DNA of 64,000 bases from Streptomyces sp. NBC_00443 (GCF_036014175.1 NZ_CP107917.1:2914001-2978000), one strand, 5' to 3'; shown: positions 56,496 through 64,000, counted from the stretch's first letter. A program made the numbers and translations. The notes: generated by a model from the sequence alone, not told the origin.

Positions 56496-57785
56496 TTACT
56501 CTCCTTCAACCCGCATGATGCTGGCGACACCCCGCACGGTGTCGAGCTTGCGCAGCGCCTCGACGGTCCCGACGAGGGCCGCGTCGGACGCACGGTGGGT
56601 GACGACGACGAGGGAGGCCTCGCCGTCCTTGCCCTGCTGGCGAACCGTATCGATCGAGACACCGTGCTCTGCGAACACGGTCGCCACCTGGGCGAGAACA
56701 CCCGGTTTGTCCGCCACGTCGAGGCTGATGTGGTAGCGGGTGACAACCTCACCCATCCCCGACACGGGCAGGGCGGCGTACGCCGACTCGCCGGGCCCCG
56801 TTGCCCCGCTGAGCCGGTTGCGGCAGACGGCGACGAGGTCGCCGAGCACGGCCGAGGCGGTCGGGGAACCACCCGCGCCGGGGCCGTAGAACATGAGCTG
56901 GCCGGAGGCGTCGGACTCGACGAACACGGCGTTGTACGCGCCGCGCACGGAGGCCAGCGGGTGGCTCAGCGGGATCATCGCGGGGTGCACGCGCGCGGTG
57001 ACGGACGCACCGTCCCCGGCCCGCTCGCAAATGGCGAGCAGCTTGATGGTGCAGCCCATCTCCCTGGCGGAGGCGAAGTCGGCCGCGGTCACCTCGGTCA
57101 TGCCCTCGCGGTAGACGTCGTCGAGGCGCACGCGCGTGTGGAAGGCGATACCGGCGAGGATCGCGGCCTTGGCGGCGGCGTCGAAACCTTCGACGTCGGC
57201 GGTGGGGTCGGCCTCCGCGTACCCCAGGGCGGTGGCCTCGTCGAGGGCCTCCTGATACCCGGCGCCGGTCGAGTCCATCTTGTCGAGGATGAAGTTCGTG
57301 GTGCCGTTGACGATGCCGAGCACCCGGTTGACCTTGTCGCCGGCGAGGGACTCGCGCAGCGGGCGGATCAGCGGGATGGCGCCGGCGACGGCGGCCTCGT
57401 AGTAGAGGTCCTTGCTGTTCGCTTCGGCCGCCGCGTGCAGAGCGGCCCCGTCCTGGGCGAGGAGCGCCTTGTTGGCCGAGACGACGGACGCGCCGTGCTC
57501 GAAGGCGGTGGTGATGAGGGTGCGGGCGGGCTCGATGCCGCCGATGACCTCGACCACTACGTCGATGTCGCCGCGCTTGACCAGTGCGGTTGCGTCGGTG
57601 GTGATGAGCGCGGGGTCGATGCCCTCACGCACCTTGGAGGGCCGCCGTACGGCCACGCCCGCGAGCTCCACGGGCGCCCCGATCCGGGCGGCGAGGTCGT
57701 CGGCGTGCGTCGTCATGATGCGCGCCACCTCTGAGCCGACCACTCCACAGCCCAGCAGCGCCACCTTCAGCGGACGCGTACGCAT
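56496..57785 (-). CDS. hom: Homoserine dehydrogenase
   Basis: A 429-residue enzyme reducing aspartate semialdehyde to homoserine. The N-terminal Rossmann motif is VALLGCGVVGSEV; the catalytic segment has GIVNGTTNFIL and EGFDAAAKAAILA; an ACT domain (about 355-429) provides threonine feedback. Two adjacent ATGs (57788, 57785) are possible; the second gives the conventional MRTRPLKVALLGCG. It is separated from lysA by a terminator. Confidence 0.96.
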   Translation of the reverse strand: MRTRPLKVALLGCGVVGSEVARIMTTHADDLAARIGAPVELAGVAVRRPSKVREGIDPALITTDATALVKRGDIDVVVEVIGGIEPARTLITTAFEHGASVVSANKALLAQDGAALHAAAEANSKDLYYEAAVAGAIPLIRPLRESLAGDKVNRVLGIVNGTTNFILDKMDSTGAGYQEALDEATALGYAEADPTADVEGFDAAAKAAILAGIAFHTRVRLDDVYREGMTEVTAADFASAREMGCTIKLLAICERAGDGASVTARVHPAMIPLSHPLASVRGAYNAVFVESDASGQLMFYGPGAGGSPTASAVLGDLVAVCRNRLSGATGPGESAYAALPVSGMGEVVTRYHISLDVADKPGVLAQVATVFAEHGVSIDTVRQQGKDGEASLVVVTHRASDAALVGTVEALRKLDTVRGVASIMRVEGE

Positions 57786-57889
57786 CATCCGACCTCGTTT
57801 CCTCTCACCGTCTACGGTTGCACCAGTCTCACTCACCGGACGGGACTTTCTGCCCTTCGTCCGGATCGTGAGATATCTATTTCATTTCT

Positions 57890-57924
57890 ACCGGGGTGGC
57901 AGACAGGAGATCTTCCACCCCGGT
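57890..57924 (-). terminator. Intrinsic terminator after lysA
   Basis: A 10-bp stem (57890-57899 with 57915-57924) around a 15-base loop, 12 bases downstream of the lysA stop, followed by AGAAATGAAATAG on the minus strand. It divides lysA from hom. Confidence 0.6.
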
Positions 57925-57936
57925 GTCTTTGCGGGG

Positions 57937-59328
57937 TTACCCGACGTCGAGACGAAGAAGGTCCTCCTCCGTCTCCCGGCGGACGATCACCCGGGACTCG
58001 CCGTCGTTCACGGCGACGACGGGCGGCCGCAGGACATGGTTGTAGTTGCTGGCCATGGACCGGCAGTACGCACCCGTCGCCGGTACGGCGATGAGATCAC
58101 CCGGTGCCAGGTCGGCCGGCAGGAACGCGTCCTTGACCACGATGTCCCCGCTCTCGCAGTGCTTGCCGACGACACGGGCGAGCATCGGCTCGGCGTCGCT
58201 CGTCCGGGACACGAGGGCGACGCTGTACTCCGCGTCGTACAGCGCCGTACGGATGTTGTCCGACATGCCGCCGTCGACAGAGACGTACGTCCGCAGCCCG
58301 TCGAGCGGCTTGATGGTGCCGACCTCGTAGAGCGTGAAGGCGGTCGGCCCGACGATGGCGCGCCCCGGCTCGACGGAGATACGAGGAGTCTGCAGACGGG
58401 CGGCCTCGCACTCACGGGTGACGATCTCGGTCAGCGCCTTGGCGATCTCGTGCGGCTCACGGGGGTCGTCGTCACTCGTATAGGCGATCCCGAGCCCGCC
58501 CCCGAGGTCGATCTCGGGCAGTTCGACACCGTGCTCGTCACGGATGTCCTTCAGAAGCGAGACCACCCGGTGGGCGGCGACTTCGAAGCCCGACATGTCG
58601 AAGATCTGCGACCCGATGTGCGAGTGGATCCCGATGACCTCCAGCCCTTCGAGCTGAAGCGCCCTCCGCACGGCCTCGGCGGCCTGCCCACCGGCGAGCG
58701 GAATCCCGAACTTCTGGTCCTCGTGGGCGGTCGCGATGAACTCGTGGGTGTGTGCTTCCACGCCCACGGTGATACGGATCTGGACGCGCTGCCGCTTGCC
58801 GAGCTCCTGCGCGATGTGCGCGACGCGGACGATCTCCTGGAAGGAGTCGAGGACGATGCGTCCGACGCCTGCGGTGATCGCGCGGCGGATCTCGTCGGTG
58901 GACTTGTTGTTGCCGTGGAAGGCGATGCGGTCGGCGGGCATGCCGGCGGAGAGGGCGGTGGCGAGCTCGCCGCCGGAGCACACATCCAGATTGAGCCCTT
59001 CCTCGTGCAGCCACCGCACGACGGCACGGGACAGGAACGCCTTGCCGGCGTAGAAGACGTCGGCGTCGGTCCCGAAGGCGCTGCGCCAGGCGCGGGCCCT
59101 GGACCGGAAGTCGGCCTCGTCCATGAAGTAGGCCGGGGTGCCGTGCTGTTCGGCGAGGGTCTTCACGTCGATACCGCCGACGGTGACGACGCCGTCGGCA
59201 TTGCGGCCGACGGTCTGGGCCCACACCTTCGGGTCGAGGGTGTTGAGGTCGGCGGGCGGGGCGGAGTAGTGGCCCTCGGGAAAAACGTCGGCGTGGCGGG
59301 GCCCGGCGGGGTGTGCGGAACGGCTCAT
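57937..59328 (-). CDS. lysA: Diaminopimelate decarboxylase
   Basis: A 463-residue PLP enzyme of the alanine-racemase fold making lysine from meso-DAP. The PLP Lys is in VFYAGKAFLSRAV; HSHIGSQIF and the EPGRAIVGP phosphate loop are present, as is the catalytic Cys in GKHCESGDIVVKD. It starts MSRSAHPAGPRHADVFPEGHY and lies 17 bases after the ArgRS-like gene, suggesting one transcript. Confidence 0.97.
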   Translation of the reverse strand: MSRSAHPAGPRHADVFPEGHYSAPPADLNTLDPKVWAQTVGRNADGVVTVGGIDVKTLAEQHGTPAYFMDEADFRSRARAWRSAFGTDADVFYAGKAFLSRAVVRWLHEEGLNLDVCSGGELATALSAGMPADRIAFHGNNKSTDEIRRAITAGVGRIVLDSFQEIVRVAHIAQELGKRQRVQIRITVGVEAHTHEFIATAHEDQKFGIPLAGGQAAEAVRRALQLEGLEVIGIHSHIGSQIFDMSGFEVAAHRVVSLLKDIRDEHGVELPEIDLGGGLGIAYTSDDDPREPHEIAKALTEIVTRECEAARLQTPRISVEPGRAIVGPTAFTLYEVGTIKPLDGLRTYVSVDGGMSDNIRTALYDAEYSVALVSRTSDAEPMLARVVGKHCESGDIVVKDAFLPADLAPGDLIAVPATGAYCRSMASNYNHVLRPPVVAVNDGESRVIVRRETEEDLLRLDVG

Positions 59329-59345
59329 GACTTTCGTGGGCTCTC

Positions 59346-60410
59346 TCAGATGTGGTCGGGTGCGTCGATGCCGAGCAGGGACAGGCCACCGGCCAGCACC
59401 GTCCCGGCGGCTTCGGCGAGCGCGAGCCGGGCGCGGTGGGCGGCCGAGGGTTTCTCCGCACCGCGGGGAAGGACGGCGGGCAGCAGGGGCAGGACGGCAT
59501 CGGCGACGGTGACGAGGTGCCGGGCGAGGCGGTCGGGGGCACGGTGGGCTGCCGCCTGGGCCAGAACGCGGGGGTGATCCGCGAGCAGGACGGCGACGTC
59601 GTGCCGTACGTCCCCGGGTTCGGCGTCGAACCCCAGGTCGGCGGCGTTACGGCTGAGAGCCCGGGTGCGGGCGTGCGCGTACCGGACGCGGAAGAGAGGG
59701 TTGCTCTCACGCTGGACGAGGTGCTCGTCGGTAACACGGGGCCGGTCGTGACCGGCGGGGTGAAGCAGGGCCCAGCGGGCGGCGTCACGGCCGAGGCGGA
59801 GGGGGTCGACGGGGGCGGGCACCGGACACACGGCGTAGTAGGGCAGGGCGGGCGAGTCCTGCGCACGGCGCCTGTCGACCCGTACGCCAAGGATGTCGAC
59901 CCAACGCGGATCAAGGGGGGCCTCGCAGCCGGTGCGCACGGCGGCCCCCTGGGACTGCAGAATCCGAGCGAGGGCGTCCATCACTACGACGGCCCGTACC
60001 TCGTGGGGGCAGTACAGCGGGATGAAGTCCGCCGAGGGGCCGTTGGCATACCCGTACCGCGTGCCGCGCCGCAGGATCTCCTCGACCAGGGCGGCGGAGG
60101 CGGTGGCGCCGAGGCTGATGTTGAGGAACCCGGGTCCGGTGATGACGACGTCGGTGATGCCGCTGGTGGTGCCGTCGGTGGTGCCGTCGGTGCTGAGCAG
60201 GAGGGCCTGCAGGATCTCGGCAACCTCCCTCGGCGACCGCCCGGCCGGGCGCGCGAGCTGAAGCGCGACGTTGGTGGCGTAGTCCCCGCAGCCCCCGGGC
60301 CCGGGGGCTGTGACCACGACCCGCTCCGGCACGACGACCCGCAGCTCCCCGTCATCGACAGCACGACGCACCGCGCGCAGCACGGTACGGGAGAGCTCGA
60401 CGGGGGTCAC
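59346..60410 (-). CDS. ArgRS-related anticodon-binding protein lacking the synthetase core
   Basis: A 354-residue protein. Residues about 1-110 resemble the ArgRS N-terminal (additional) domain (GCGDYATNVALQLAR, then VVITGPGFLNISL). The C-terminal 130 residues resemble the DALR tRNA-anticodon domain, ending in LSLLGIDAPDHI like true ArgRS. The Rossmann aminoacylation core with HIGH and KMSK-like motifs is not recognisable between them. I recall an NCBI family named NrtL for such proteins. GTG 60410 lacks a clear ribosome-binding site. Upstream of lysA, and 1 kb from tRNA-Arg(CCG). Confidence 0.85.
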   Translation of the reverse strand: MTPVELSRTVLRAVRRAVDDGELRVVVPERVVVTAPGPGGCGDYATNVALQLARPAGRSPREVAEILQALLLSTDGTTDGTTSGITDVVITGPGFLNISLGATASAALVEEILRRGTRYGYANGPSADFIPLYCPHEVRAVVVMDALARILQSQGAAVRTGCEAPLDPRWVDILGVRVDRRRAQDSPALPYYAVCPVPAPVDPLRLGRDAARWALLHPAGHDRPRVTDEHLVQRESNPLFRVRYAHARTRALSRNAADLGFDAEPGDVRHDVAVLLADHPRVLAQAAAHRAPDRLARHLVTVADAVLPLLPAVLPRGAEKPSAAHRARLALAEAAGTVLAGGLSLLGIDAPDHI

Positions 60411-60600
60411 GGGACAAGCGTATGGGAGGAGGGGGGCGGGTATGCGAATGGGTTTGGGGAGGGTCCGGGATGTGGACGGGTGGGGGGCGCGGCCGGGGGG
60501 AGGGGTGGGTCGGTGCACATGGAGGTGCGTCCGATCGGCCGAGGGTGGGGCGGGTAGGCCCAGGGATGCGATTGGTCGGCCGGAGTGCCGGGGCCTTAGG
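60411..60600 (+). other. Strongly G-biased intergenic tract
   Basis: From about 60421 to 60560 the plus strand is dominated by runs of G (many GGGG or longer) with few C. No gene is convincing here. The region lies upstream of the ArgRS-like gene and could form G-quadruplexes. Confidence 0.6.
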
Positions 60601-60643
60601 CCCTGTTGCGCCGGTCTGGAACGGGCCGGCAGGGCGGGCTTCC

Positions 60644-60705
60644 GGTGCGGCTGGCGGCTTCGGCCTCCGGTACGGCTGGCGGCTTCGGCCTCCGGTACGG
60701 CTGGG
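60644..60705. repeat. Tandem 25-bp repeat in intergenic DNA
   Basis: Unit GGTACGGCTGGCGGCTTCGG-CCTCC: copies at 60644-60668 (one mismatch) and 60669-60693, then a 12-base partial copy to 60705. It is located between the orphan receiver and the ArgRS-like gene. No function visible. Confidence 0.85.
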
Positions 60706-60778
60706 ATGTCAGCCCGAGACGGTCGGCGGCGTCAGCTTCCGAAGGGCCCGAGCCGCCCGCCCGGAACCCCCAGCGGCC

Positions 60779-61273
60779 TCAGTTCCCGGTGCGCCCGGCG
60801 GCCTCGCCGGCTGCCCCGAGGATGCCCCCGAACACGGCGGTGTCCGAGCTGCCGCCGTCGAGTTCCCCAACCCTTTCCCGGGCCCGTTCCTCACTCCTCC
60901 TCGCCTCGATCAACCTCCCTACGAGGCTGACGAGTTCGGCGGGCTCGAAGGGCTTGGCGAGGAAGGCATCGACGCCGACATCGAGACCGGTGTCGACCTC
61001 GTACTGCGTACAGGCGCTGATGATGGCGAGGGGAAGGTCGCGGGTACGGGGATCGGCGCGCAGCCGAGCGGCGGTACGCAACCCGTCGAGCCGCGGCATG
61101 GCGACATCCAGGGTGACCACATCGGGCCGCACCTGATGAACGACTTCCAGACACTCGGCACCATCGGCCGCGGTCACCACCTCAAGCCCCTCCAGCTCGA
61201 GATTGACCCTGATCAGCTGCCGGATGACCTTGTTGTCGTCCACAACAAGCACCCGGCCCGACGCGCCTGGCAC
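60779..61273 (-). CDS. Orphan response-regulator receiver protein
   Basis: A 164-residue protein made of a receiver domain (about 5-125: VLVVDDNKV, phosphorylation Asp in VVTLDVAMPRLDG, Lys in FLAKPFEP) plus a short Glu/Arg-rich tail of about 40 residues with no output domain. GTG 61273 (VPGASGRVLVVDDN) matches the homologue I recall; an ATG at 61345 would add 24 residues. No kinase is adjacent. Such single-domain regulators often act through protein contact. Confidence 0.85.
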   Translation of the reverse strand: MPGASGRVLVVDDNKVIRQLIRVNLELEGLEVVTAADGAECLEVVHQVRPDVVTLDVAMPRLDGLRTAARLRADPRTRDLPLAIISACTQYEVDTGLDVGVDAFLAKPFEPAELVSLVGRLIEARRSEERARERVGELDGGSSDTAVFGGILGAAGEAAGRTGN

Positions 61274-61447
61274 AACTCGAGAGTAGGTCCGGACCGGCCA
61301 CCGCGTCCGGGTTTTCCCCACTTCCAACCCCTGCGAGCGAGCCATCCCAGGTCACACCCCGTGCAGCGACCCCAAAAACCCGTTCATGAACACCCCACCG
61401 AAGCTGGTAGGGTTCTACCCGTCGCCGCCAAGCAAGGCGCCCGACAC

Positions 61448-61519
61448 GCCCCCGTAGCTCAGGGGATAGAGCAACGGCCTCCGGAGCCGTGTGCGCAGGT
61501 TCGAATCCTGCCGGGGGCA
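61448..61519 (+). tRNA. tRNA-Arg (anticodon CCG)
   Basis: A complete cloverleaf: acceptor GCCCCCG (61448-61454) with CGGGGGC (61512-61518), D arm, anticodon stem ACGGC/GCCGT around loop CTCCGGA with anticodon CCG (61481-61483), T arm GCAGG/CCTGC around TTCGAAT, discriminator A61519. CCA is not encoded. It reads CGG. Confidence 0.97.
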
Positions 61520-61537
61520 CCCAACATGAGGTGCCCA

Positions 61538-61577
61538 AAGACCCCGTCACCAGCGGAAACGCTGCGGTCGGGGTCTT
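61538..61577 (+). terminator. Terminator after tRNA-Arg
   Basis: A 9-bp stem (61538-61546 with 61569-61577) with an inner CAGC/GCTG helix, 19 bases past the tRNA, ending in TTC. No attachment-site repeat of the tRNA 3' end was found downstream. Confidence 0.65.
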
Positions 61578-61884
61578 CGCGTATCTGCAGGCGTGCCACC
61601 CCGAGCGGCCCGATGTCGGGGACAAGGGCCCGCACCGGCGCCGGGCGGCCCCTCGCGGACGGTCGTCGCGCCGTGAAGGCCACCCGCAGCTCCCGCCGGG
61701 GGTGGCCAGGCGCCTCGCTGAGGCGGGCTGGGGCGGGGGCGGCTCCCAGCCTGGCGAGGGCGGGTCACGCGGTACCTGCTCGGTCGTCAGCACCTCTGAG
61801 GGCGGGGCCGGTGACGCTCCTTGGCGTTTCTGGGGCTCCCGCCGGCTGCCCCCGTTCAGCTCGCGGGCGACCTGCCACCACCGC
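61578..61884. other. Intergenic region after tRNA-Arg
   Basis: About 300 bases with no gene I can support; open frames here lack family-like sequence or a ribosome-binding site. No integrase or repeat of the tRNA 3' end is present, so the tRNA site appears unoccupied within the window. Confidence 0.45.
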
Positions 61885-62088
61885 TCAGCCGAAGTGAGGG
61901 TGCTGAGGGTGCCGTGGCGGCCGGTCCCGGTGGGGCGGCTCCTCGGTGGTCAGTAGTTCTGCTGCCTGGTGCTGGGTGTGTGCGGCTGCTATTTGCGCTT
62001 CCGTCACGGCGTCTCCGCGCTCGCGCACCAGGTCTTCATAGATCGGCAGATGATCGCTTCGGGTCGGAGTGCGGGGAGTGGGTGCCAT
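61885..62088 (-). CDS. Small hypothetical protein
   Basis: A 67-residue soluble protein, MAPTPRTPTRSDHLPIYEDL onward, with a predicted helix rich in Ala/Glu/Gln (EAQIAAAHTQHQAAELL) and a His/Pro-rich tail (HRDRPPRHPQHPHFG). ATG 62088 has AGGA 8 bases upstream. It follows a small membrane-protein gene by 28 bases. I recall similar short proteins in Streptomyces but no function; the His-rich tail might bind metal. Confidence 0.62.
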   Translation of the reverse strand: MAPTPRTPTRSDHLPIYEDLVRERGDAVTEAQIAAAHTQHQAAELLTTEEPPHRDRPPRHPQHPHFG

Positions 62089-62116
62089 AAAGCTGGTCCT
62101 TCGCTGGGTAATGCCG

Positions 62117-62467
62117 TCAGGCCCTGTTGAGTCGGGCGGCAATTCCGTGCCCGAGGAGCAGATAGAGGACGGCCGGGAGGCCGTAATTGAGGAGGACGCG
62201 CAGCCCCTCTGTGTCCATCGTGAAAATGTCCTGTGCCCATCCGGACAGCCAGTCCGCCGATCCGCGCACGAATTCCACGAACGCGTTCCCTTGGTTCGCG
62301 TCCAGCAGGTAAAGCACGATCCAGAGGCCGAGAAGACCTGCCGCGACGTCGGCAATCGTGCAGATTGTCAGGGCCGCTCTGCGTGCGGCGTCCTGGTTGC
62401 GCTGAGAGTGGTCGGGGGGTGCGGGCTGGTCGTAGGGCTGGTAGCCGGGGGTCGGGTCGGTGTTCAC
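62117..62467 (-). CDS. Small membrane protein of unknown function
   Basis: A 116-residue protein. A Pro/Tyr/Gln-rich cytoplasmic start (DPTPGYQPYDQPAPPDHSQR) precedes two hydrophobic segments (ALTICTIADVAAGLLGLWIVLYL, about 30-52, and a second near 90-108) separated by a loop with WLSGWAQDIF. GTG 62467 gives a reasonable length but has only a weak ribosome-binding site. Probably co-transcribed with the 67-residue gene downstream. No family recognised. Confidence 0.72.
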   Translation of the reverse strand: MNTDPTPGYQPYDQPAPPDHSQRNQDAARRAALTICTIADVAAGLLGLWIVLYLLDANQGNAFVEFVRGSADWLSGWAQDIFTMDTEGLRVLLNYGLPAVLYLLLGHGIAARLNRA

Positions 62468-62717
62468 GAGAAATCCGTTCTGACGCGTTGCCGGGCGGAA
62501 GGGAGTCAGCCATCCAGCGAAACCGGAAACGGACGTCGCGGATGACCTGCTTCTGCCTGGTTCAGCGTCATGCGAACGCGACCGTGTTACACCACTGCCC
62601 GGATCGTCCCCGAACAACGGCAATATGGCGGCCTATTCGGGTACTTGCCGCAATAGGCGCGCGCTGCCGTACATTTACCGCACATTTGCGGATGCACTGC
62701 CGCGGGACCCTGACGGG

Positions 62718-63284
62718 TCAGGCCTCCCTGGCCGTCGGCAGCATGGCCCAGACCGTCTTGCCCGCCGGCTGGCGTCGCGTCCAGCCCCAGTGCTCGGACA
62801 GCGCGTCGATGATGCGCAGCCCCCGGCCGTGCTCGTCGAAGAGGTCGCCGGTGTGCGGGTAGACAGGGGGGTTGTCGCTCGGGTCGGCGACGGCACAGAC
62901 GAGGTGGGCCGGGCGCCGCAGGCTGAGCTTCAGCCAGATCTCGGCCTCGGGGCGCGAGGAGGCCACGTCGGCCGGCGCGGGCGATGCGGCGTGCAGCACG
63001 GCGTTGGCCAGCAGTTCGGTGACCACCATGAGGGCGTCGGCGCTGCAGTGGTCCAGTGCCCAGTCGTCGAGCGTGCGACGGACGAAGTCGCGGGCTCGGC
63101 CGCAGCCCTGTTCGGCACCGACCAGGCGCAGGGCGGCGGAACGAGGCGAGGTGCGCGGGGGCTCGGGGCTGGTGAGCCGACGGGGGCCCGAGGTGGCGCG
63201 GTGCGCTTCCGGCGGCGCCGTCAGCCCCGCGTGGGGCGCAGCTCTGCCGGGCAGTTGGAGCCCTTCGTACGCAGGTAAGGACAC
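62718..63284 (-). CDS. RsbW-like ATP-binding protein with TTA at codon 3
   Basis: A 188-residue HATPase_c (anti-sigma/serine kinase) domain protein. The N-terminal 50 residues are Pro/Arg-rich; the domain has the N box VVTELLANAVLHAAS and the lid segment DEHGRGLRIIDALSEHWGW. The G1 box is degenerate (VADPSDNPP). GTG 63284 has GGGAGA 5 bases upstream. Codon 3 (complement of 63276-63278) is TTA, so translation should need the bldA tRNA. It is divergent from DUF397 and HTH genes, the combination known from WhiJ/AbaA-type loci. Confidence 0.9.
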   Translation of the reverse strand: MSLPAYEGLQLPGRAAPHAGLTAPPEAHRATSGPRRLTSPEPPRTSPRSAALRLVGAEQGCGRARDFVRRTLDDWALDHCSADALMVVTELLANAVLHAASPAPADVASSRPEAEIWLKLSLRRPAHLVCAVADPSDNPPVYPHTGDLFDEHGRGLRIIDALSEHWGWTRRQPAGKTVWAMLPTAREA

Positions 63285-63370
63285 AACGTCTCCCTGATAC
63301 ACGGTCAGGACAGGGCGTCCGCACTGCCGTTGACGCCACGGACTATTATCCACGCCAACGGCGCCTCCGT

Positions 63371-63390
63371 GCAATTTCACGGGAAATTGC
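63371..63390. promoter_or_regulatory. AT-rich palindrome between the ATPase and DUF397 genes
   Basis: GCAATTTC (63371-63378) and GAAATTGC (63383-63390) form a perfect dyad around ACGG, with further pairing outside. It stands out in a region of over 70% GC and lies about 90 bases from both divergent start codons. It is the natural candidate operator for the adjacent HTH regulator. Confidence 0.65.
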
Positions 63391-63481
63391 GCGAAGGTGT
63401 CGACGCAGAGCACGTGGTGCGGTCCGGGCCCGGCGGGACGTCGGAGCGCGCGCGTGGCCGAACGTGAGCAAGGAGAGTGCA

Positions 63482-63712
63482 GTGCCAACAGCACAGAACG
63501 GCGTACGGGCAAGCTCGTTGGGCGTCCGCTGGATCAAGAGCCGGCACAGCAATGCCGAGGGCAACTGCGTCGAGGTGGCGAGCCTGGGCGACGGCAGCAT
63601 CGCGATGCGCAACTCCCGCGACCCCGAGGGGCCGGCCCTGGTGTACACGCCGGCCGAGATCACCGCGTTCCTGGCGGGCGCCAAGGAGGGAGAGTTCGAC
63701 CACCTCGCATGA
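63482..63712 (+). CDS. DUF397 domain protein
   Basis: A 76-residue single-domain protein with the family core WIKSRHSNAEGNCVEVASL, AMRNSRDPEGPALVYTPAEITAFL and GAKEGEFDHL. DUF397 proteins are encoded next to HTH (WhiJ/Scr1-like, DUF5753) regulators and appear to modulate them, possibly in an antitoxin-like pair. GTG 63482 has AAGGAG six bases upstream; GTG 63464 would add six residues. The HTH gene follows after 139 bases. Confidence 0.93.
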   Translation: MPTAQNGVRASSLGVRWIKSRHSNAEGNCVEVASLGDGSIAMRNSRDPEGPALVYTPAEITAFLAGAKEGEFDHLA

Positions 63713-63851
63713 CCTGAACGGAGGGCCGGGCAGGAAGCGAAACTCCGCTGGGAAGCGGAAGTTGAGCCTTCTAATTGCTGCGGTTCCGGCGGCAGGAGGC
63801 GGCGGGATGCGATAATGCGGTCTGTCGTATGCCGGTCTACGGGGAGTCAGG

Positions 63852-64000
63852 ATGTCCGCCGAGTCACCTCGCATCTCCCGCCTCGAGCCCTATCTGAGCC
63901 GGACCGAACCCGCGCCGACCCTGCTGAAAATGCTGGTCGGCGTCCAGCTGGCGGGTATCCGCGAGGACGCGGGCCTCTCCCAGGACCAGGCGGCGCGTGC
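63852..64000 (+). CDS. HTH (XRE/WhiJ-like) transcriptional regulator, cut by the window end
   Basis: Only the first 49 residues are present: MSAESPRISRLEPYLSRTEP, then TLLKMLVGVQLAGIREDAGLSQDQAAR, the start of an XRE helix-turn-helix. GGGGAG lies just upstream of the ATG. Position after DUF397 and the N-terminal sequence fit the WhiJ-like regulators with a C-terminal DUF5753 domain; that part lies beyond the window. Confidence 0.85.
   Translation, partial: MSAESPRISRLEPYLSRTEPAPTLLKMLVGVQLAGIREDAGLSQDQAAR

Overview
The window reads as a core-chromosome segment of a Streptomyces (very high GC, third-position G/C bias, GTG/TTG starts, rare TTA codons, scy/filP polar-growth genes, NucS mismatch repair, duplicated WhiJ-type regulators). 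Gene order matches, from memory, the Streptomyces coelicolor interval around SCO5351-SCO5405, with two visible accessory insertions: a small secreted protein near 41.2 kb and a secreted serine protease near 50.8 kb. No insertion sequence, integrase or CRISPR array was seen.

Layout. 1-4.9 kb: MarR regulator, an OmpR-type two-component system divergent from a secreted Asp-rich PepSY protein, and an MFS exporter. 4.9-7.8 kb: acyl-CoA genes (thiolase, meaB, divergent mce). 7.9-13 kb: scy and filP, the coiled-coil polarity/cytoskeleton proteins. 13-17.1 kb: two paralogous ABC-2 exporter cassettes. 17.1-20.2 kb: a small Cys/His protein, a TTA-containing flavin-dependent oxidoreductase, an SCO5389-type protein and nucS. 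20.2-25.2 kb: a large membrane-anchored NTPase with an extracytoplasmic Thr/Pro/Ser tail, a STAS protein, 3-hydroxybutyryl-CoA dehydrogenase and a TetR regulator. 25.2-27.4 kb: a drug-type ABC exporter whose ATPase gene carries a one-base frameshift, then PduO cobalamin adenosyltransferase. 27.4-32.2 kb: two membrane proteins and the chiS-chiR-chiC chitinase locus with DasR-like operators.

32.2-40.7 kb (all minus strand): DUF2550 gene and the complete F1Fo ATP synthase operon atpIBEFHAGDC. 41-43.2 kb: the accessory secreted protein and a WecA-like glycosyltransferase whose 3' end looks frameshifted. 43.3-48.4 kb: serine hydroxymethyltransferase, a phosphatase-like protein with Ser in place of the catalytic Cys, tsaC/sua5, prmC, prfA, rpmE (translation-factor cluster with tightly overlapping genes). 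48.5-53.8 kb: LCP cell-wall ligase, trypsin-like protease, rho. 54.2-60.4 kb: thrB, thrC, hom, lysA and an ArgRS-related protein without a synthetase core. 60.8-64 kb: orphan receiver, tRNA-Arg(CCG), two small genes, then a WhiJ-type module: a TTA-containing RsbW-like ATPase divergent from a DUF397 gene and an HTH regulator that runs off the window.

How it fits together: propionate/C4 acyl-CoA and B12 functions (thiolase, meaB, mce, HBD, PduO) are scattered through 5-27 kb; growth and development functions (Scy/FilP, STAS, ATPase/DUF397/HTH) bracket housekeeping energy, translation and aspartate-family amino-acid genes. Strong perfect-stem intrinsic terminators separate most transcription units.
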